The notes under the pieces were generated by a model, which was not told the origin of the DNA, made no database searches, and was given only the letters and a program-made list of their open reading frames with translations. Position numbers and translations under genes: made by a program. This document shows positions 11,011 through 21,792 of a stretch of 64,000 nucleotides of DNA, one piece after another (position 1 is the stretch's first letter; each line of letters begins with the position of its first letter). The DNA is from Gambelia wislizenii (Eukaryota > Chordata > Lepidosauria > Squamata > Crotaphytidae), in the NCBI GenBank assembly GCA_030847615.1, contig JAUMIR010000004.1:72075001-72139000 (forward strand), in the 5' to 3' direction.

Positions 11011-12240
11011 GAGCACAGGCCTGCACCCTCCTCTCTGTGACAATCTTTCAGGTTTTAAAGAGTGCAATCATGTCACCCCTCAGCCTTCTCTTCACCAAAC
11101 TGAACATGTCAAACTCCTTCAACCTTTCCTCATGTTTTGTTCTCCATACCTCTTATCATCCTCATTGCCCATCTCTGAACCTGCTCCAGTTTGTCTATAT
11201 CCTTCTTAAAATGAGGCGCCAGAACTGAAATCAGTACTCCAGATGAAGCCTGACCAGTGCAGAATATAGTAGGACTATTACTTTGCTCAGTTTGGGAATT
11301 ATGCTTTTATTAATGCAGGATAAAATAGCATTTGCTTTCTTTGCTGCAACATCACACTGCTTGCTTGTGTTCTATTTATGATTTAAAAAAAAAAATCCCA
11401 AGGTCCTTTTCTTATGTAGTACTTCTGAGCCAAGTATCTCCCATCCTATAAGGGTGCATTTGGTTTGTGTGGCCTAAATGTAGAATTTTGTATTTGTCTT
11501 GGTTGAATTCCATTTTATTGATTTTTGCCCAATTTTCTAGTTTATCAAGGTTCTATGGAATTCTGTTCCTATTTTCCAATGTGTTAGCTACCCCTCCCAG
11601 TTTTGTGTCATTCAGAAACTTGATATGGATTCCTTCTATCCCATAATTTAGGTCATTGATAAAAATGTTAACGAGTAATGGCCCAAGGACAGAACCTTAA
11701 GGCATTCCACTTGAGAATACCTTCCAGTTTGGAATGCAGGCATTGATGACAATTCTTTGAGCACAATCTTCCAACCAATTGTGGATCCAACAGTGTTCCC
11801 ATCTATTCTACATCTTAAGGCAGTAGGGTGGGGGAGTCATCTAAAATGTACAAGAGAGTAGGGTTGACAGTTCATGATCATTTCAGGCCCTGTAGTTTCC
11901 AGACCCAAACATGACACGTTTGAACTCTTTAAATACCTGAAGGGCTATTATAGAGAGGAGGGTGCAGGCCTGTTCTCTGCTGCTCCACAAGGTAGGACCA
12001 AGTCTAATGGTTTTAAGTTACAGGAGAGTAGATTTTGATTGAACATTAGAAGGAACTTCTCAACAGTAAGAGCACTTCGGCAATGGAATCAATTGCCTAG
12101 AAAGGTGGTGGGGTTTCCTTCTCTGGATATCTTCAAAAAGAGTCTTGACAGTTACCTGCTGGGGATGTTTTAGCTGGAGATCCTGCACTGAGCAGGACTT
12201 GATGGCCCTTGAGGCCCTTCCCAACTCTATGATTCTATGA
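11011..12240 (+). mobile_element. CR1 LINE with 5' inversion (twin-priming structure)
   Basis: Right arm (about 11917-12240, plus strand) is a CR1 3' end with the typical GGACTTGATGGCCCTTGAGG block and terminal CTCTATGATTCTATGA. Left arm (11011-11830) is the upstream part of CR1 ORF2 in reverse, recognisable from GTCACCCCTCAGCCTTCTC and the following RT C-terminal blocks. Both arms contain the GAGAGGAGGGTGCAGGCCTG segment (left arm reversed), so they overlap by about 70 bp. An inverted upstream segment joined to a forward 3' segment is what twin priming on one RNA predicts. Confidence 0.8.
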
Positions 12241-14055
12241 AGACCTTTCTGTTTTCATCTGCTTTTTGTTAAGACAGTGGCCAAGTTGGGTGGGAGATGT
12301 AGTCCAAAAAGAATTTTTTCCAAGCTTTATGCCATCCTTATCATTTAGTCCAGTTCCTTAAATATGCCTGAAGTTTTACTTAGCCCAGGGCACAACTCAG
12401 ATCTTGTTTGCATGTTAGGGCCCTGGGACATGTGAACAAATCTAAAAGAGAAAAGTGTTGAATGCAATTTCTTTATGCATTCAACATTTTGATGAGCAAA
12501 TCTAGCAGCATGGTTACATAAGATGGCAAAGACAAAGATGGCAAAGATGGCTACAAAAAGTACCTCTGAATGTATGCAAAGTACATTTCTTTTCTCACTG
12601 GGTAACCACCAGCTTTCCTTCACAATTGACAGATTACAGAGCAGCAGGACTTCCCAATCAGAGAGTTTGCTTCCAGACAAGCTCAAGTCCTAGCATTTCT
12701 CATTTTAGATGCTGGTCTCCATAGCTTCTATTTAGCCACCACATTTTAAGTACACCCATTAAATGTAAAGTCTGAACTAAAAAATGAAGATTAAACCACA
12801 AAAATATATATATGCATTCAGGACAGATTGCCTGTAGCTCCTTGTTGAATGTCATTGACAACTTGGGTTTATTTCTGTGTATAGAACCTTTGTGCATTTC
12901 ACAACCAGGACTCAGGCCCTGGACACTTGGAGGGCTGCATGGACATCCAGAAATACCAAAATCAAGCAAAATCCCCAGAAAGGGCCAAACATTCACTTTT
13001 AGTTTGAAAAAAATAGTATTTTAAAAAAGTTAATTGAAAATTAGTATTTAAAAAAAGGTAAATGGTCCAGGGGGCCCTTTGTTATGGTTGTGTGCCTTTT
13101 AGTAATTGCTTGTGGAGGCTTCCAGGAAAAGCAATTCATTATTGGTTTCTTTTTGCCAGAAAAGTGCAGTTTCAGGGAGTCACAGGGTTGGGGCCACTAA
13201 AGGAGTTTTAAGGTGATGTAAACTTTACAGCCACATTTTGCCCACCTCTGGAGGATAGTATTTGAGATAGTCTAAAGCAAGTCACAGGCACAGAGTTTCT
13301 CTTCACCCAAAACAGTGTCTTTCTCATCTCCTAGGCAACGAGTTTATAATATTTCCTCTGAACAGTTGCAAAGAAAGAAGATAAGATAAGGGGCTCATGT
13401 TCCATAGCAATCAGATGGTGTCCAACTGTAATTGAATGTTTCTGCTGTTACACTGAAATAGGGAAAAGGGAAGGATAGTTCTGTTCTTTGGAAAGGTTAT
13501 GGAATGGGCAGCTTGGCAAGTTAACAAGGTTCCAGGATCCAAGTACATAGATCTTATGCCCATCCTTGGTAAGCAGTATGTTTCTTGCAGCCTGTGTGTG
13601 TGTGTGGCTTGGTTATGCACTATATAAGGCATGAGTATCCAATTATCTATAACCAATGGGCTGTGAGTGCCTTAAGCAAAGAAAATCCCCATGTACTGCA
13701 GACTAGGTGTCCATCAGTTCTGCTGGTGCTAAATAGTCTATGACATTGGTGCCTTGGTTAAAGGGTTTTTCTCGAATGAGTAGACACTTGCAAACTCACA
13801 TCAAGGGGTGCATCAGGAAGTCTGCACTGGACCATTTTCTGGTGCTTCACCCTTCTTGCCCATAGAAAAGATACTCTCTTCTGCTGGTGTTCCTAAAATG
13901 ATCTTAATACAACTGTCCCCCTCTGCTCCCAATAAATGCACAATTTGCAATTTCTGCTCCAAATGTCACTCTCAAGTCAGTGCTTCTGTTCTGGGGAGAT
14001 GACATTTCTGAGACTGGAGAAAATCTTTCTTAAACCAGCTGAAGCTGGTGTGATA
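12241..14055. other. Unassigned sequence
   Basis: No coding exon, transposon terminus or tRNA-like boxes were recognised. Frames at 12345-12686 and 12700-12996 (minus) have no domain signature. A short TG run lies near 13589-13603. Confidence 0.35.
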
Positions 14056-14668
14056 GTGAAGTCGAAGGCTTTCATGGCTGGCATCCATAGATTTTCCTTG
14101 GTTTTTTTCCAGGCTGTGAGGCCGTGTTCTTGAATAGTTTCTTTTTGACATTTCGTCTGCATCTGTGGCTGGCATCTTCAGACAATGGTTGGGTAGGTGT
14201 GTGTGTAGAGTTTATATACTGTGAACCTCTGTTGGGGAGTATATGTAAATTTGTGTAATTGAATGGTTAGTTTCTGGGTATAGAAATGCAAGGCTTGTTA
14301 GTGTCTGTTTAGCTAATGGTTGGTTGATGGGCCATTATCTGCTGGGAATCCCCCTGTCCCTGGGTGGAATTCCTTTGTAAGTGTTGAGTTTTGATTCTAT
14401 TGTTTTTCAAAACTGGAAGCCAGATTTTGTTTACTTTTAGGGTTTCTTATTTCCTGTTGAAGTTGTCCAGGTGTTTGTGGATTTCAATAGCTTCTTTGTA
14501 CATTCTGTTATAAATCAACCTGGACACAAAATGTTATTTAAAACACAGAAATTTTGGACTAGGCCAACAACTATTATGTCAGAACGCACAGGACTATTAT
14601 GTCAGAATGAAATTATTCCAGAACACAGCCTCATAGTCAAGAAAAAACTCAGGAAAATCTCTAGCATG
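14056..14668 (-). mobile_element. Penelope-like 3' end, head-to-head inverted copy
   Basis: The left arm (14056 to about 14500) is an antisense Penelope 3' end: it includes the reverse of GATGCCAGCCACAGATGC and of the ORF C-terminus (minus-strand reading EAIEIHKHLDNFNRK). The right arm is on the plus strand. It shows a coding-like GHKMLFKTQKFWTRP block (about 14518-14570), then a terminal segment (about 14603-14668) matching the end of the copies at 50100-50145 and 62100-62150. A CTATTATGTCAGAA motif is duplicated at the arm junction. The second arm is much shorter than in the copy at 61377. Confidence 0.75.
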
Positions 14669-14824
14669 ATAGATCTGCCCTAGTCCATGGTGTCTCCAAC
14701 TACAGCATTCAGAATGCACTGTTCTGCCTGGAAGTTGCCAGTTTTCTTCAAGATTTGGGGTTCCTGTCTTGCAAATCTTTTTCATTTCTCCTCTGCAATA
14801 GGTTGTGCAAGTTCCTGTTCATTC

Positions 14825-15045
14825 ATTTTAGAATATTTATACCCTGCCCTTCAGCCAAAAAAGCTCCAAGGGCAGAACACAAATCATTAATTTGACATTT
14901 TCCTACCCTCAGGCTTACAATCTAAATAAGACACAACATATAAGAAAAAGGGGATGGCAATGGGGGAGAGCACTAAGGATAGCAGATGCTGGCTGCTCTT
15001 CTTTCCCTCAGAGGCCAGAGCAATGGCAGTTGGAATGGAGCGAGG
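14825..15045 (-). mobile_element. Interspersed repeat R, copy 1 (LINE/SINE-tail type)
   Basis: The order TATTTATACCCTGCCCTTCA, CTCAGGCTTACAATCTAAAT, AAGACACAACATATAAG and GGCAGTTGGAATGGAG is collinear with 28725-29040. The A/T-rich end lies on the left, so the element runs on the minus strand. It has no coding blocks. Confidence 0.65.
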
Positions 15046-16055
15046 GCAACATAATGTGTCCCCTACAATCACTACACATGTAAATGTGTGCTTTTATTTA
15101 TTTTAAAAAATGATTTGGAAGCTGAATGATGTCCAATCATAGGAATATTCATCTGATTTTTGGTAGACACCAGCAAGGTTGGTATACACATCCCTCACAG
15201 GAATATCTACCATTTTGTGATTTCTTTTTCCTTCAGAGATTTTCTATTTTCCCTCTCTATCCTGATCCTATTGTTTAAAAAAAGAGATGAACCACATGTA
15301 TATAAACAAATGGGATTAGGTTGGATATCAATATAATGTTTTTGTCATTTGCTTTGAATATGGGGGAAAAACTGAGATGAAAACAGTTGGGAATTGACTT
15401 TTTTAAAAAAAGGAAAAGAAGAAAGGACTTTTTAATAGGCGGCTATATTTTTTCTGTTTAATTGCTTTTTATTTTGTCTTTTAAATGTACGGTATGTTTT
15501 CAAATATTTTTAATGTTGTTGATAGCTTAATCACATCTTCATGACAAATTTGTGTCCCCTTTTATCTATATTGTACAGTTGACCCTCAAATTTCATGAGG
15601 GTTAGGGATGTACCAACCCCACAAAAGTGGAAAAACTGCAAATATCAGCCCACTATTTCTATTTTTTACCTGAGAGAATACTTCTGTAAGCATTTGAAAG
15701 TCCTCCAGTGCAATTCTACGGTCAACTTCCACTGGAATTCATTGTTGTTTAATTGTTGACTGGAAAGTAGCTCCCTAAATTAAGGTAACAATATATTTTA
15801 CTTCACTTTCTGTTTGAAGTCATTCTCTGTTTAAAAAATTGCCCATCCAAGTCCCGCTTAAACATAAAGAAAAAGAAGAAGGGAGAGCAGCGGACTCAAA
15901 GTTGCCAATCAACAGCACTAGGGAAGCGAGCTGAGCAGTTAGGTACACAGATCACCTGGTCACAGTCTTCCTCACTGTGGTGGGAGGCACTGTCTTTCTA
16001 GCTGCATTATAGTGGTTATTTTGCAAATGTATTTCTGTGCCTATGACTTGGCCTC
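15046..16055. other. Unassigned, with a possible mariner-type terminus at 15577
   Basis: CAGTTGACCCTCAAATTTCA at 15577 resembles the CAGTTGTCCCTCC terminus of the MITE at 44549 and is preceded by TA. No matching right end was found, so this is at most a decayed fragment. The rest is AT-rich and unassigned. Confidence 0.3.
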
Positions 16056-16059
16056 TGTG

Positions 16060-16303
16060 TGTGTTTGTGTGTGTGTCTTCAAGTCACCTGCCAAGACTTA
16101 TGGCAGCCCCATGAATTTCATGGGGTTTTCTTAGTCAAGGGATCCTCAGAGGTGGTTTTGCTAGTTCCTTCCTCTGAAATATAGCCCACAGCACCTCATA
16201 TTCACTGGTTGTCTCCAATCCAAGCATTAACCAGAGTGGACCCTGCTGAGCTTCCAAGAACAGATTGGATCTGGTGCCTTTAGGGTATTTGGCTTATATA
16301 CAT
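16060..16303 (-). mobile_element. 5S-rRNA-headed SINE
   Basis: The minus strand carries a 5S-rRNA-like head over its full length (16180-16303). GACCCTGCTGAGCTTCCAAG and GTCTCCAATCCAAGCATTAA are the reverse complement of conserved 5S blocks around the internal promoter. A tail with ATGAATTTCATGGGGTTTTC and CTTCAAGTCACCTG follows (16070-16155), resembling a Bov-B 3' end. A tail-only relative lies at 27612-27707. SINEs with 5S heads (SINE3 class) are known in fish and some other vertebrates. The head is diverged, with many changes from 5S, and sits at no 5S cluster. Confidence 0.8.
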
Positions 16304-16795
16304 ATTATGAAAACCTGTATCCATTTTTGGTTTCAATTAATATAATTCACTGCATTTTTTTTAATTTTGGGCAATGCATAAGCAGCCTCACTAGCCTAAA
16401 TAAAATGGAGCTGGTTCTAATTTTAGACTGAGATGTTTTCAGTCATCATTTAAGATAAACTTGTGGATTCCGGATATTCTTTTGCACGCAGCAAAATGTC
16501 TGTTGCAATAAAATTTATAAATCTTTCACTTTGTCCAATGGGCAAGTGGAACATCAAATGGAATCACTAGCTGATACTTCAGTATTCTCAACAGTTTGCT
16601 TTAAACACAGATTTTCCCAGCCCACTTTTGTCCACGTGCATAGATATTTGTGAATTGCCCCTACCTGACCATTTGGGAAAGTTGTCTAGAATCCTCTTGG
16701 GGTCTTACATCTTTGTAAATTGACTTATTTCTGTGTGAATTAGAATTGAGCACTTCCATAACATCCATATCCAATAGATGGCTGCTGTTACATTA
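16304..16795. other. Unassigned AT-rich sequence
   Basis: No coding frame or repeat terminus was recognised. Confidence 0.35.
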
Positions 16796-17194
16796 CTATG
16801 CAGCAGAGGCAATGTGCAATAGAACCAATGCACAATGGGCCAATGCACAATGCCCATAATTCTCTGCCACAAAACTGGGCCACAGGAGGGGGGAGGAGGA
16901 GGGAGCCCTATTCTCTCCCCCTCCCTGTGGAAAGAGCATCCAGAGCACCCATAGGGGTGGGGGTGAGGAGGAAGTCCTCATCTCCCCCCCCCCCACTGGC
17001 AGAGCACCTGGAGCACCCACAGGAGGAAGGAGGAGGACACCCAAAAACTCACTGGAACTCCACAGGAAGCAAGTGAGTGGGCAGAGGCGTGCGTTTGGGG
17101 GAGTGAGGGAGGAAGGAGTGCCGTCCCAAAAAAACTGCCACCTGGGGAAGACTGTCTCCTGCCCTCCCTCCCTCCCTCGCTACACCACCCCATT
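16796..17194. repeat. GC-rich, purine/pyrimidine-skewed degenerate tandem repeat
   Basis: A unit of about 70 bp containing AGAGCA(T/C)C(C/T)(A/G)GAGCACCCA is present about twice (16930-17040) among C- and G-runs. AATGCACAATG is repeated at 16825-16850. Overlapping frames on both strands (16796-17193) are low-complexity and not credible proteins. Confidence 0.5.
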
Positions 17195-17378
17195 GGGCTG
17201 GACTGCTTGAAACAGGAGATCCTGGATTCCTCCAGCTCTGGAGGGAAGAGAGACTCTCTTCCCTCCAGAGCTAGAGGGATCCAGGATTTCCTGTTTCAAG
17301 CAGCCCAGCTGGATGGGACAATTTAAAGTCCCTTTAATCCAGGATTTCCCCTGGTTTCTGGGATGTATGGCAACCCTA
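17195..17378. mobile_element. Palindromic MITE fragment
   Basis: 17195-17310 is a near-perfect palindrome centred at about 17252, with arms of some 57 bp carrying GACTGCTTGAAACAGGAGAT and its complement. Sequence to the right ends in GTATGGCAACCCTA, a terminus type seen on reptile DNA transposons. No left partner terminus was found, so the element is likely truncated. Confidence 0.55.
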
Positions 17379-17510
17379 GATGTGTGCATCGCATCAGTCT
17401 CAATGCACTTTAGGCACCAATATGCATTTGGCACTCTTGCTGGTGTGCTGTTACACATCTTCACAATTCAGTAAAGGGATTTTTTTAGCACCTCTGATAC
17501 ATAGCTAGGT

Positions 17511-17543
17511 ATATGTAGAGTTATGTAATATAACTCTACATAT
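17511..17543. repeat. Perfect 14-bp hairpin
   Basis: ATATGTAGAGTTAT and ATAACTCTACATAT are separated by 5 bases. Confidence 0.8.
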
Positions 17544-18124
17544 AGGATTTGGGCAGTTACTTTTTGGTGTCATAGTGCCTAAAATCCCCCAGCCATATTT
17601 GCTAGGGATTTTGGGAATCATAGTCAAAAGGTAAGTTTTCCAAATTTTTCTGTCCTCAGGTATCATCCCAGACATTTTCTGCAGTAAGTTCTGCATTCCA
17701 TGTTTCCTTATAACTGTGAACATGCCCATTGACCCCATGTCTGGTATTGTAGGAATAAAACTTGAATGGCTTATTGCTGAAAACTTTAAAGGTCCCCAGT
17801 GATCTGCAGAACCAGGAGACCCAGTTTGCCCTACTTGGCTACTTGTTCAATAATGTGGTTAAATGAGGCCTAGACATTAGACTTCACTGCTCAGTGGTTT
17901 GGCATAGACACAGCATTGCATCTAAGGAATTATCATACCAGCTTCTTATCCTACAGCAATTGCACTAGTTTAATTACACAAGCATACCAGTTTTGCAACA
18001 ATCTTTATCAAAGTTTTCACTCTTTTCCACATTAGTACTACTTTGGTGATCCAAGGTGGTGCAATCTGCTTTCTGCACTGCTGCCATAACTCTGCCTTCT
18101 GACCCCTGCATGCCCTGCCCTGTG
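17544..18124. other. Unassigned sequence left of the minisatellite
   Basis: No gene or repeat end was recognised. Confidence 0.35.
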
Positions 18125-18600
18125 CACATGGGTCTTCTGGGCAAGGGAGGACTGTCATTCCTTCTTTGATATGTGTGTGTGGGGGGAGGAGGCAGAGAAG
18201 CTGCCCCTCTGCTCCTGCAGGAGAAGGAATGACAGTTGGACTACCAGTCCTTTTTTCGTGAAAGAGGGGAGCTGGCTGCAAGTCTCTGCCCCTGGAAGAG
18301 AAGGAATGACAGTCATTCCTCCCTTGGGAGTAGCTTGCCTGGTGAGGAAGGACTACCATTCCTTCTTTGGCACTGGGTAGGGTGGAGGAGCTGGCTGCAT
18401 GTCTCTGCCCCCTCAAGAGAAGGAATGTCAGTCTTTTCCTCACCCAGGAGCAGTTTCTCTGATGAGAAAGGACTACCATTCCTTCTTTGGTGATCTGCGG
18501 GGTGGGGGTGGGGAGAGTCAGCTGTATGTCTCTGCATCTGCCAGACAGTCCTTCCTCACCCAGGAGCAGTCTTCCTTGTGGGGAGGAAGAAGCCTGGTGG
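18125..18600. repeat. Minisatellite, about 4 degenerate units of 90-120 bp
   Basis: Units contain GGACTACCATTCCTTCTTTG (best copies at about 18351 and 18471, 120 bp apart; diverged copies near 18150 and 18238), then GAGCTGGCTGCATGTCTCTG and AGAGAAGGAATGACAGTC. AAGGAATGACAGTC and GACTACCATTCCTTC are partial complements, so each unit can fold. A 220-codon minus frame (17970-18632) and shorter plus frames cross the array. Their residues repeat with the DNA unit and they look incidental. Confidence 0.75.
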
Positions 18601-19379
18601 AATTTTTTCTTTTCTTTTTTTTTTTGTCCCAATCACAGGAAAAAAATTAAAAATAATAAACAGGCATGGAGTAGAATAGCAAAGGGGGAAAGGAGGAGAA
18701 GCACACCCCCTCCTGCCAACATGACATCCGTCATCTTGATACTGCTGCAGAAGGCGACTTTTGCATGAGGGGGAATAGTTAAATAGGAAGGGAATTGAGA
18801 GCCGTTGATGGATTTCCCCCATCAATGAAGAAGTGCATTATTGAAACAAGTACAGTGCAGAAGAACAATTGAATAAACATGGTGTCGTGCAATAAGTACT
18901 GGCCAAATTTGTGAATACCTTGTAGTAATTCCAGAACAGTAGCCTTGTGTGATAATCTCCTAACTAATTTAAAAAATAGTAAAGGATTGATCACAAATCA
19001 ATATTTTCATTGCCTGCAGCTTCTCCTTCTTTGCCTCTATGTAAGAAGAAAGGCACTAGAGTTACATAGTGGGGAAAGTTATCACATATACAGGCGCCTG
19101 CAATTATTGCCCCATGATGGTTCTGCCAGGGTTCCTATTTACTATATATAATTCATCCTCTTTGTTTATAATGTGAAGCTTCTGAAAACCCAAATGCAAC
19201 TTATCAAAGAGTCAGAGTGCTTGAGTATTCTAAATGGGTTTTGCCTGGCCAAACATAAATTGCGGGGGTAGAACTGTTACTGATAAAACACTCAGCATAG
19301 CTATAATTTGTGGGCTGCTAAGTGCAGGAGCCTGATTGTTCAGAGATGATGGTTGTGCTGTCTGTCAAAGGGAAAGTTC
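18601..19379. other. Unassigned sequence right of the minisatellite
   Basis: Contains a T-rich run at 18603-18626 but no identified gene or repeat end. Confidence 0.35.
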
Positions 19380-20060
19380 ATTTTCCCCAGATTAGTAAAT
19401 AAGGCCATTAAGACCAAGACAATGCATGAGTTTTATTCCAGATTAGATCCTTAGAAAATATAAATCAGAATGATGATGCTGAAATCTACTGAGTAGCAGT
19501 TCTACTACCCCATAATGAGGATCCAGCTTTGATCATTTCCATGCATGCTTGACTTTTGCCCAAGTCACTAGACCCAGCGTAAATACTCTGGCTTGCCCTT
19601 TACAGTAATGATGGTAGATAATGAAGAAACAGCAACAATTAGCAATCAATTACTTGACCACATAAAAGCTAGGCAAGTAAAACGATTCCATTTTGCTAGC
19701 CGTATAAGTAATGAAAAGAAAACACATGCACACACATGCATACACACAGATCAATAAATCCAAACCCATTCAATTTATTTTACCATTTTACTGGAACCCA
19801 ATTAACAAATGAGTACAATTAGTCAAAACTTTATTTTTAAAATGCCAGTTATTAATAGTGTTGTTTGGTCATACACTGAGGTCATGAGGCAGCACAGCAA
19901 TCATCCTGATCAATCACACACATAAAACAGTCCAAAGTGCTGTGAGTCAATCCAGGGAAGCCTTTGAAAGAATGACCTTTATTTAAAATAATGTAAAAGT
20001 CACTCCCAGTCATGGCTGCCGACAAGAACTTTTCCAGAGCAGGGCAAAGCTGCATAGTGA
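19380..20060. promoter_or_regulatory. Candidate conserved non-coding stretch (speculative)
   Basis: About 680 bp with no recognisable repeat in a window where repeats are dense. It contains clustered ATTA/TAAT-type cores (for example AATTAGCAATCAATTAC at 19637-19653 and ACAATTAGTC near 19816). Such AT-rich, homeodomain-core-rich, repeat-free DNA is typical of vertebrate conserved non-coding elements, but conservation cannot be judged from one sequence. Confidence 0.2.
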
Positions 20061-20154
20061 CTTAGCATAATTTTTGTATGTAGCACCCACTGTTATGACA
20101 CACTAGAGGTGGAAAGAATATTAGAAAATACCCGGAAAAAAATGGTCAGAAATA

Positions 20155-20407
20155 TGTTTTTCACGTGTCAGGAAACCCCGAAGAAGAGAATCCTGGACTG
20201 ATGAGAATCTTCACAGTTTTAGACTTATTCTGTGGTAAGTTTCCATGTGGGTATTTTTTTCCCCATAGAAAAAGCATTTTCTGCATAGAAGTATTACCAC
20301 AAAACCCAGTTCTGTTTAACTACTGCCAAAAATGCCCATGTGTATGAAGCCACACAGATATTGTAGGCAAAACCATTGTTGTTGTTATTGTTGTTATGTG
20401 CATTCTA
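20155..20407. repeat. Repeat X, second copy, with SINE-like tail remnant
   Basis: It begins GTGTCAGGAAACCCCGAAGA, aligning with 10757. TTAACTACTGCCAAAAATG and AGATATTGTAGGCAAAA (20316-20370) recur at 29358-29418. A GTTGTTATTGTTGTTATGTG stretch (20379-20400) resembles an antisense SINE/Bov-B tail. Bov-B coding sequence starts immediately after, as at the 29.4 kb locus. Confidence 0.5.
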
Positions 20408-20636
20408 GGAAGAAAGTGCAAAGACAAGTCTACAGTTGATTTTTTTTTAAAAAAAAACCAAAATAATGACCACAGATGATTTGCATAACTTTAAAGCAGA
20501 TGATGAAGACATTGAAATAATTCAAGATTTTCTATTCCTTGGCTCAGTCACTAATCAGAATGCAGTCAAGAAATCAGAAGGCTAGGACTTGGAAGGGCAG
20601 CTATGAAGGAATTAGACAAGATCCTCAAGTGTAAAG

Positions 20637-20638
<2 letters not shown>

Positions 20639-20674
<36 letters not shown>

Positions 20675-20878
20675 TTTTATTTCTATCCCGCCCCTCTGCA
20701 ACGCAATCGGGGCGGCTTACAATATAAAAACTCCATAGTCCCAGTACCCTAGCCCACCCCCCCTTAAAATAATATTAAACTATAAAAGATTAAAAACATA
20801 CAGTAAATTAAAAATATATAAATTAGAAAAAGATTAAAACATACAATAGTTTTTTTTAAAAAAAATCATTGAATAGTA
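20639..20878 (-). mobile_element. L2-like LINE 3' end inserted in Bov-B copy A
   Basis: The (AAT)n tail at 20641-20673 and the terminal motif CGCCCCTCTGCAACGCAATC mirror the plus-strand end at 2050-2131. It interrupts the Bov-B sequence between AAAGATATA and ATATATCATTG. A stretch ATCATTGAATAGTAAA is present twice at the right junction, consistent with a target duplication of uncertain length. Confidence 0.8.
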
Positions 20879-21176
20879 AATATATCATTGAATAGTAAAG
20901 TTAGGATTATCCACACCATTGTATGTCCAATTTCTATACATGGTTGAGAAACCTAGACAGCGAAGAAAACTGATAGGAAGGAAATCAACTTATTTGAAAC
21001 GTGGTGCTGGAGCAGAGTACTACAGATACCATGGGTTGCTAAAAAACAAATAAATGGGTCCTAGAGGAAATGTAGCCTGAATTCTCCCTAGAACCCAAGA
21101 TGATTAAACTGAGATAGTTGTACTTTGGCCATATCATGGGAAGCCATGACTCGCTAGAAAAGACAATAATACTTGA

Positions 21177-21792
21177 GGGTTGTCTAGATGGTAAAAAAAC
21201 TCCTCATAGAATTTGAGGAGAATACCTTTTGCCCCCACGAGATCCCATGGTGATTAGCCGTATTTGGAAGGAGGGGCCCAAAAACTACATGAGAAAAGCC
21301 TTTGTGGCTTTTCCTGAGCTTTTTTTTAAATACATGGAAAAGTGCATTACCACTCATTTGGATAACTGGTTCCCATCACTGCACAGGGCAGAAGTAGAAA
21401 GCTGATTGGTCGGATGTGCACAGAGGCAGGCTTGCCAGCAATGAAGTGGCCGGAAGCACCATTCAAGTTTTGCAGTATCAAATGTGCACCTTTTTGCTGT
21501 GCTGAGGTGCCCAAATAGCTTTTTTAAGAGGAAGGTCACACTTGATCACCCTAGCTTTACTGTTAAATAAAAAACACACACCTGTGCAGCAGCAACAACT
21601 TTTGGAGAATAATAAGGTGGCACTCCTGGCCACCATCTTGATTTGCAAGTATGGGCTGCATGTGAACTTCAAACATGGATAGCTTTGCATACTGGCAATT
21701 TTGCCAAAGGATCATGGAGACAAAAGAACACTGCTATGATTTTGTGTTACTGCACAGCAATCAGCATTATACTCTCCTATCTAGACAAGCCC
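21177..21792 (-). mobile_element. Non-autonomous hAT-like element, copy 3 of 3 (inserted in Bov-B)
   Basis: Its ends, GGGTTGTCTAGATGG and CATCTAGACAAGCCC-like, are inverted. The whole interior is the reverse complement of the copies at 6816 and 8912: ACTCCTCATAGAATTTGAGG at the left, GACCAATCAGC-like and ATCTTGATTTGCAAG in the middle, TACTGCACAGCAATCAGC at the right. It disrupts the Bov-B 3' region, proving insertion after Bov-B fixation. Confidence 0.85.

Noticed and set aside
15577..15830. Complete mariner-type MITE
   Set aside because: Only a left-terminus-like string was found; no complementary right end or TA pair.
16180..16303. Possible 5S rRNA gene
   Set aside because: Only SINE-like: diverged, single, fused to a Bov-B-like tail, and the tail recurs without head at 27612.
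16796..17193. Overlapping proline/glycine-rich frames on both strands
   Set aside because: Low-complexity translation of a GC-rich degenerate repeat.
17970..18632. 220-codon minus-strand open frame, one of the longest outside L1
   Set aside because: It lies over a tandem minisatellite, its residues repeat with the DNA unit, it has no domain, and plus-strand frames are open in the same place.
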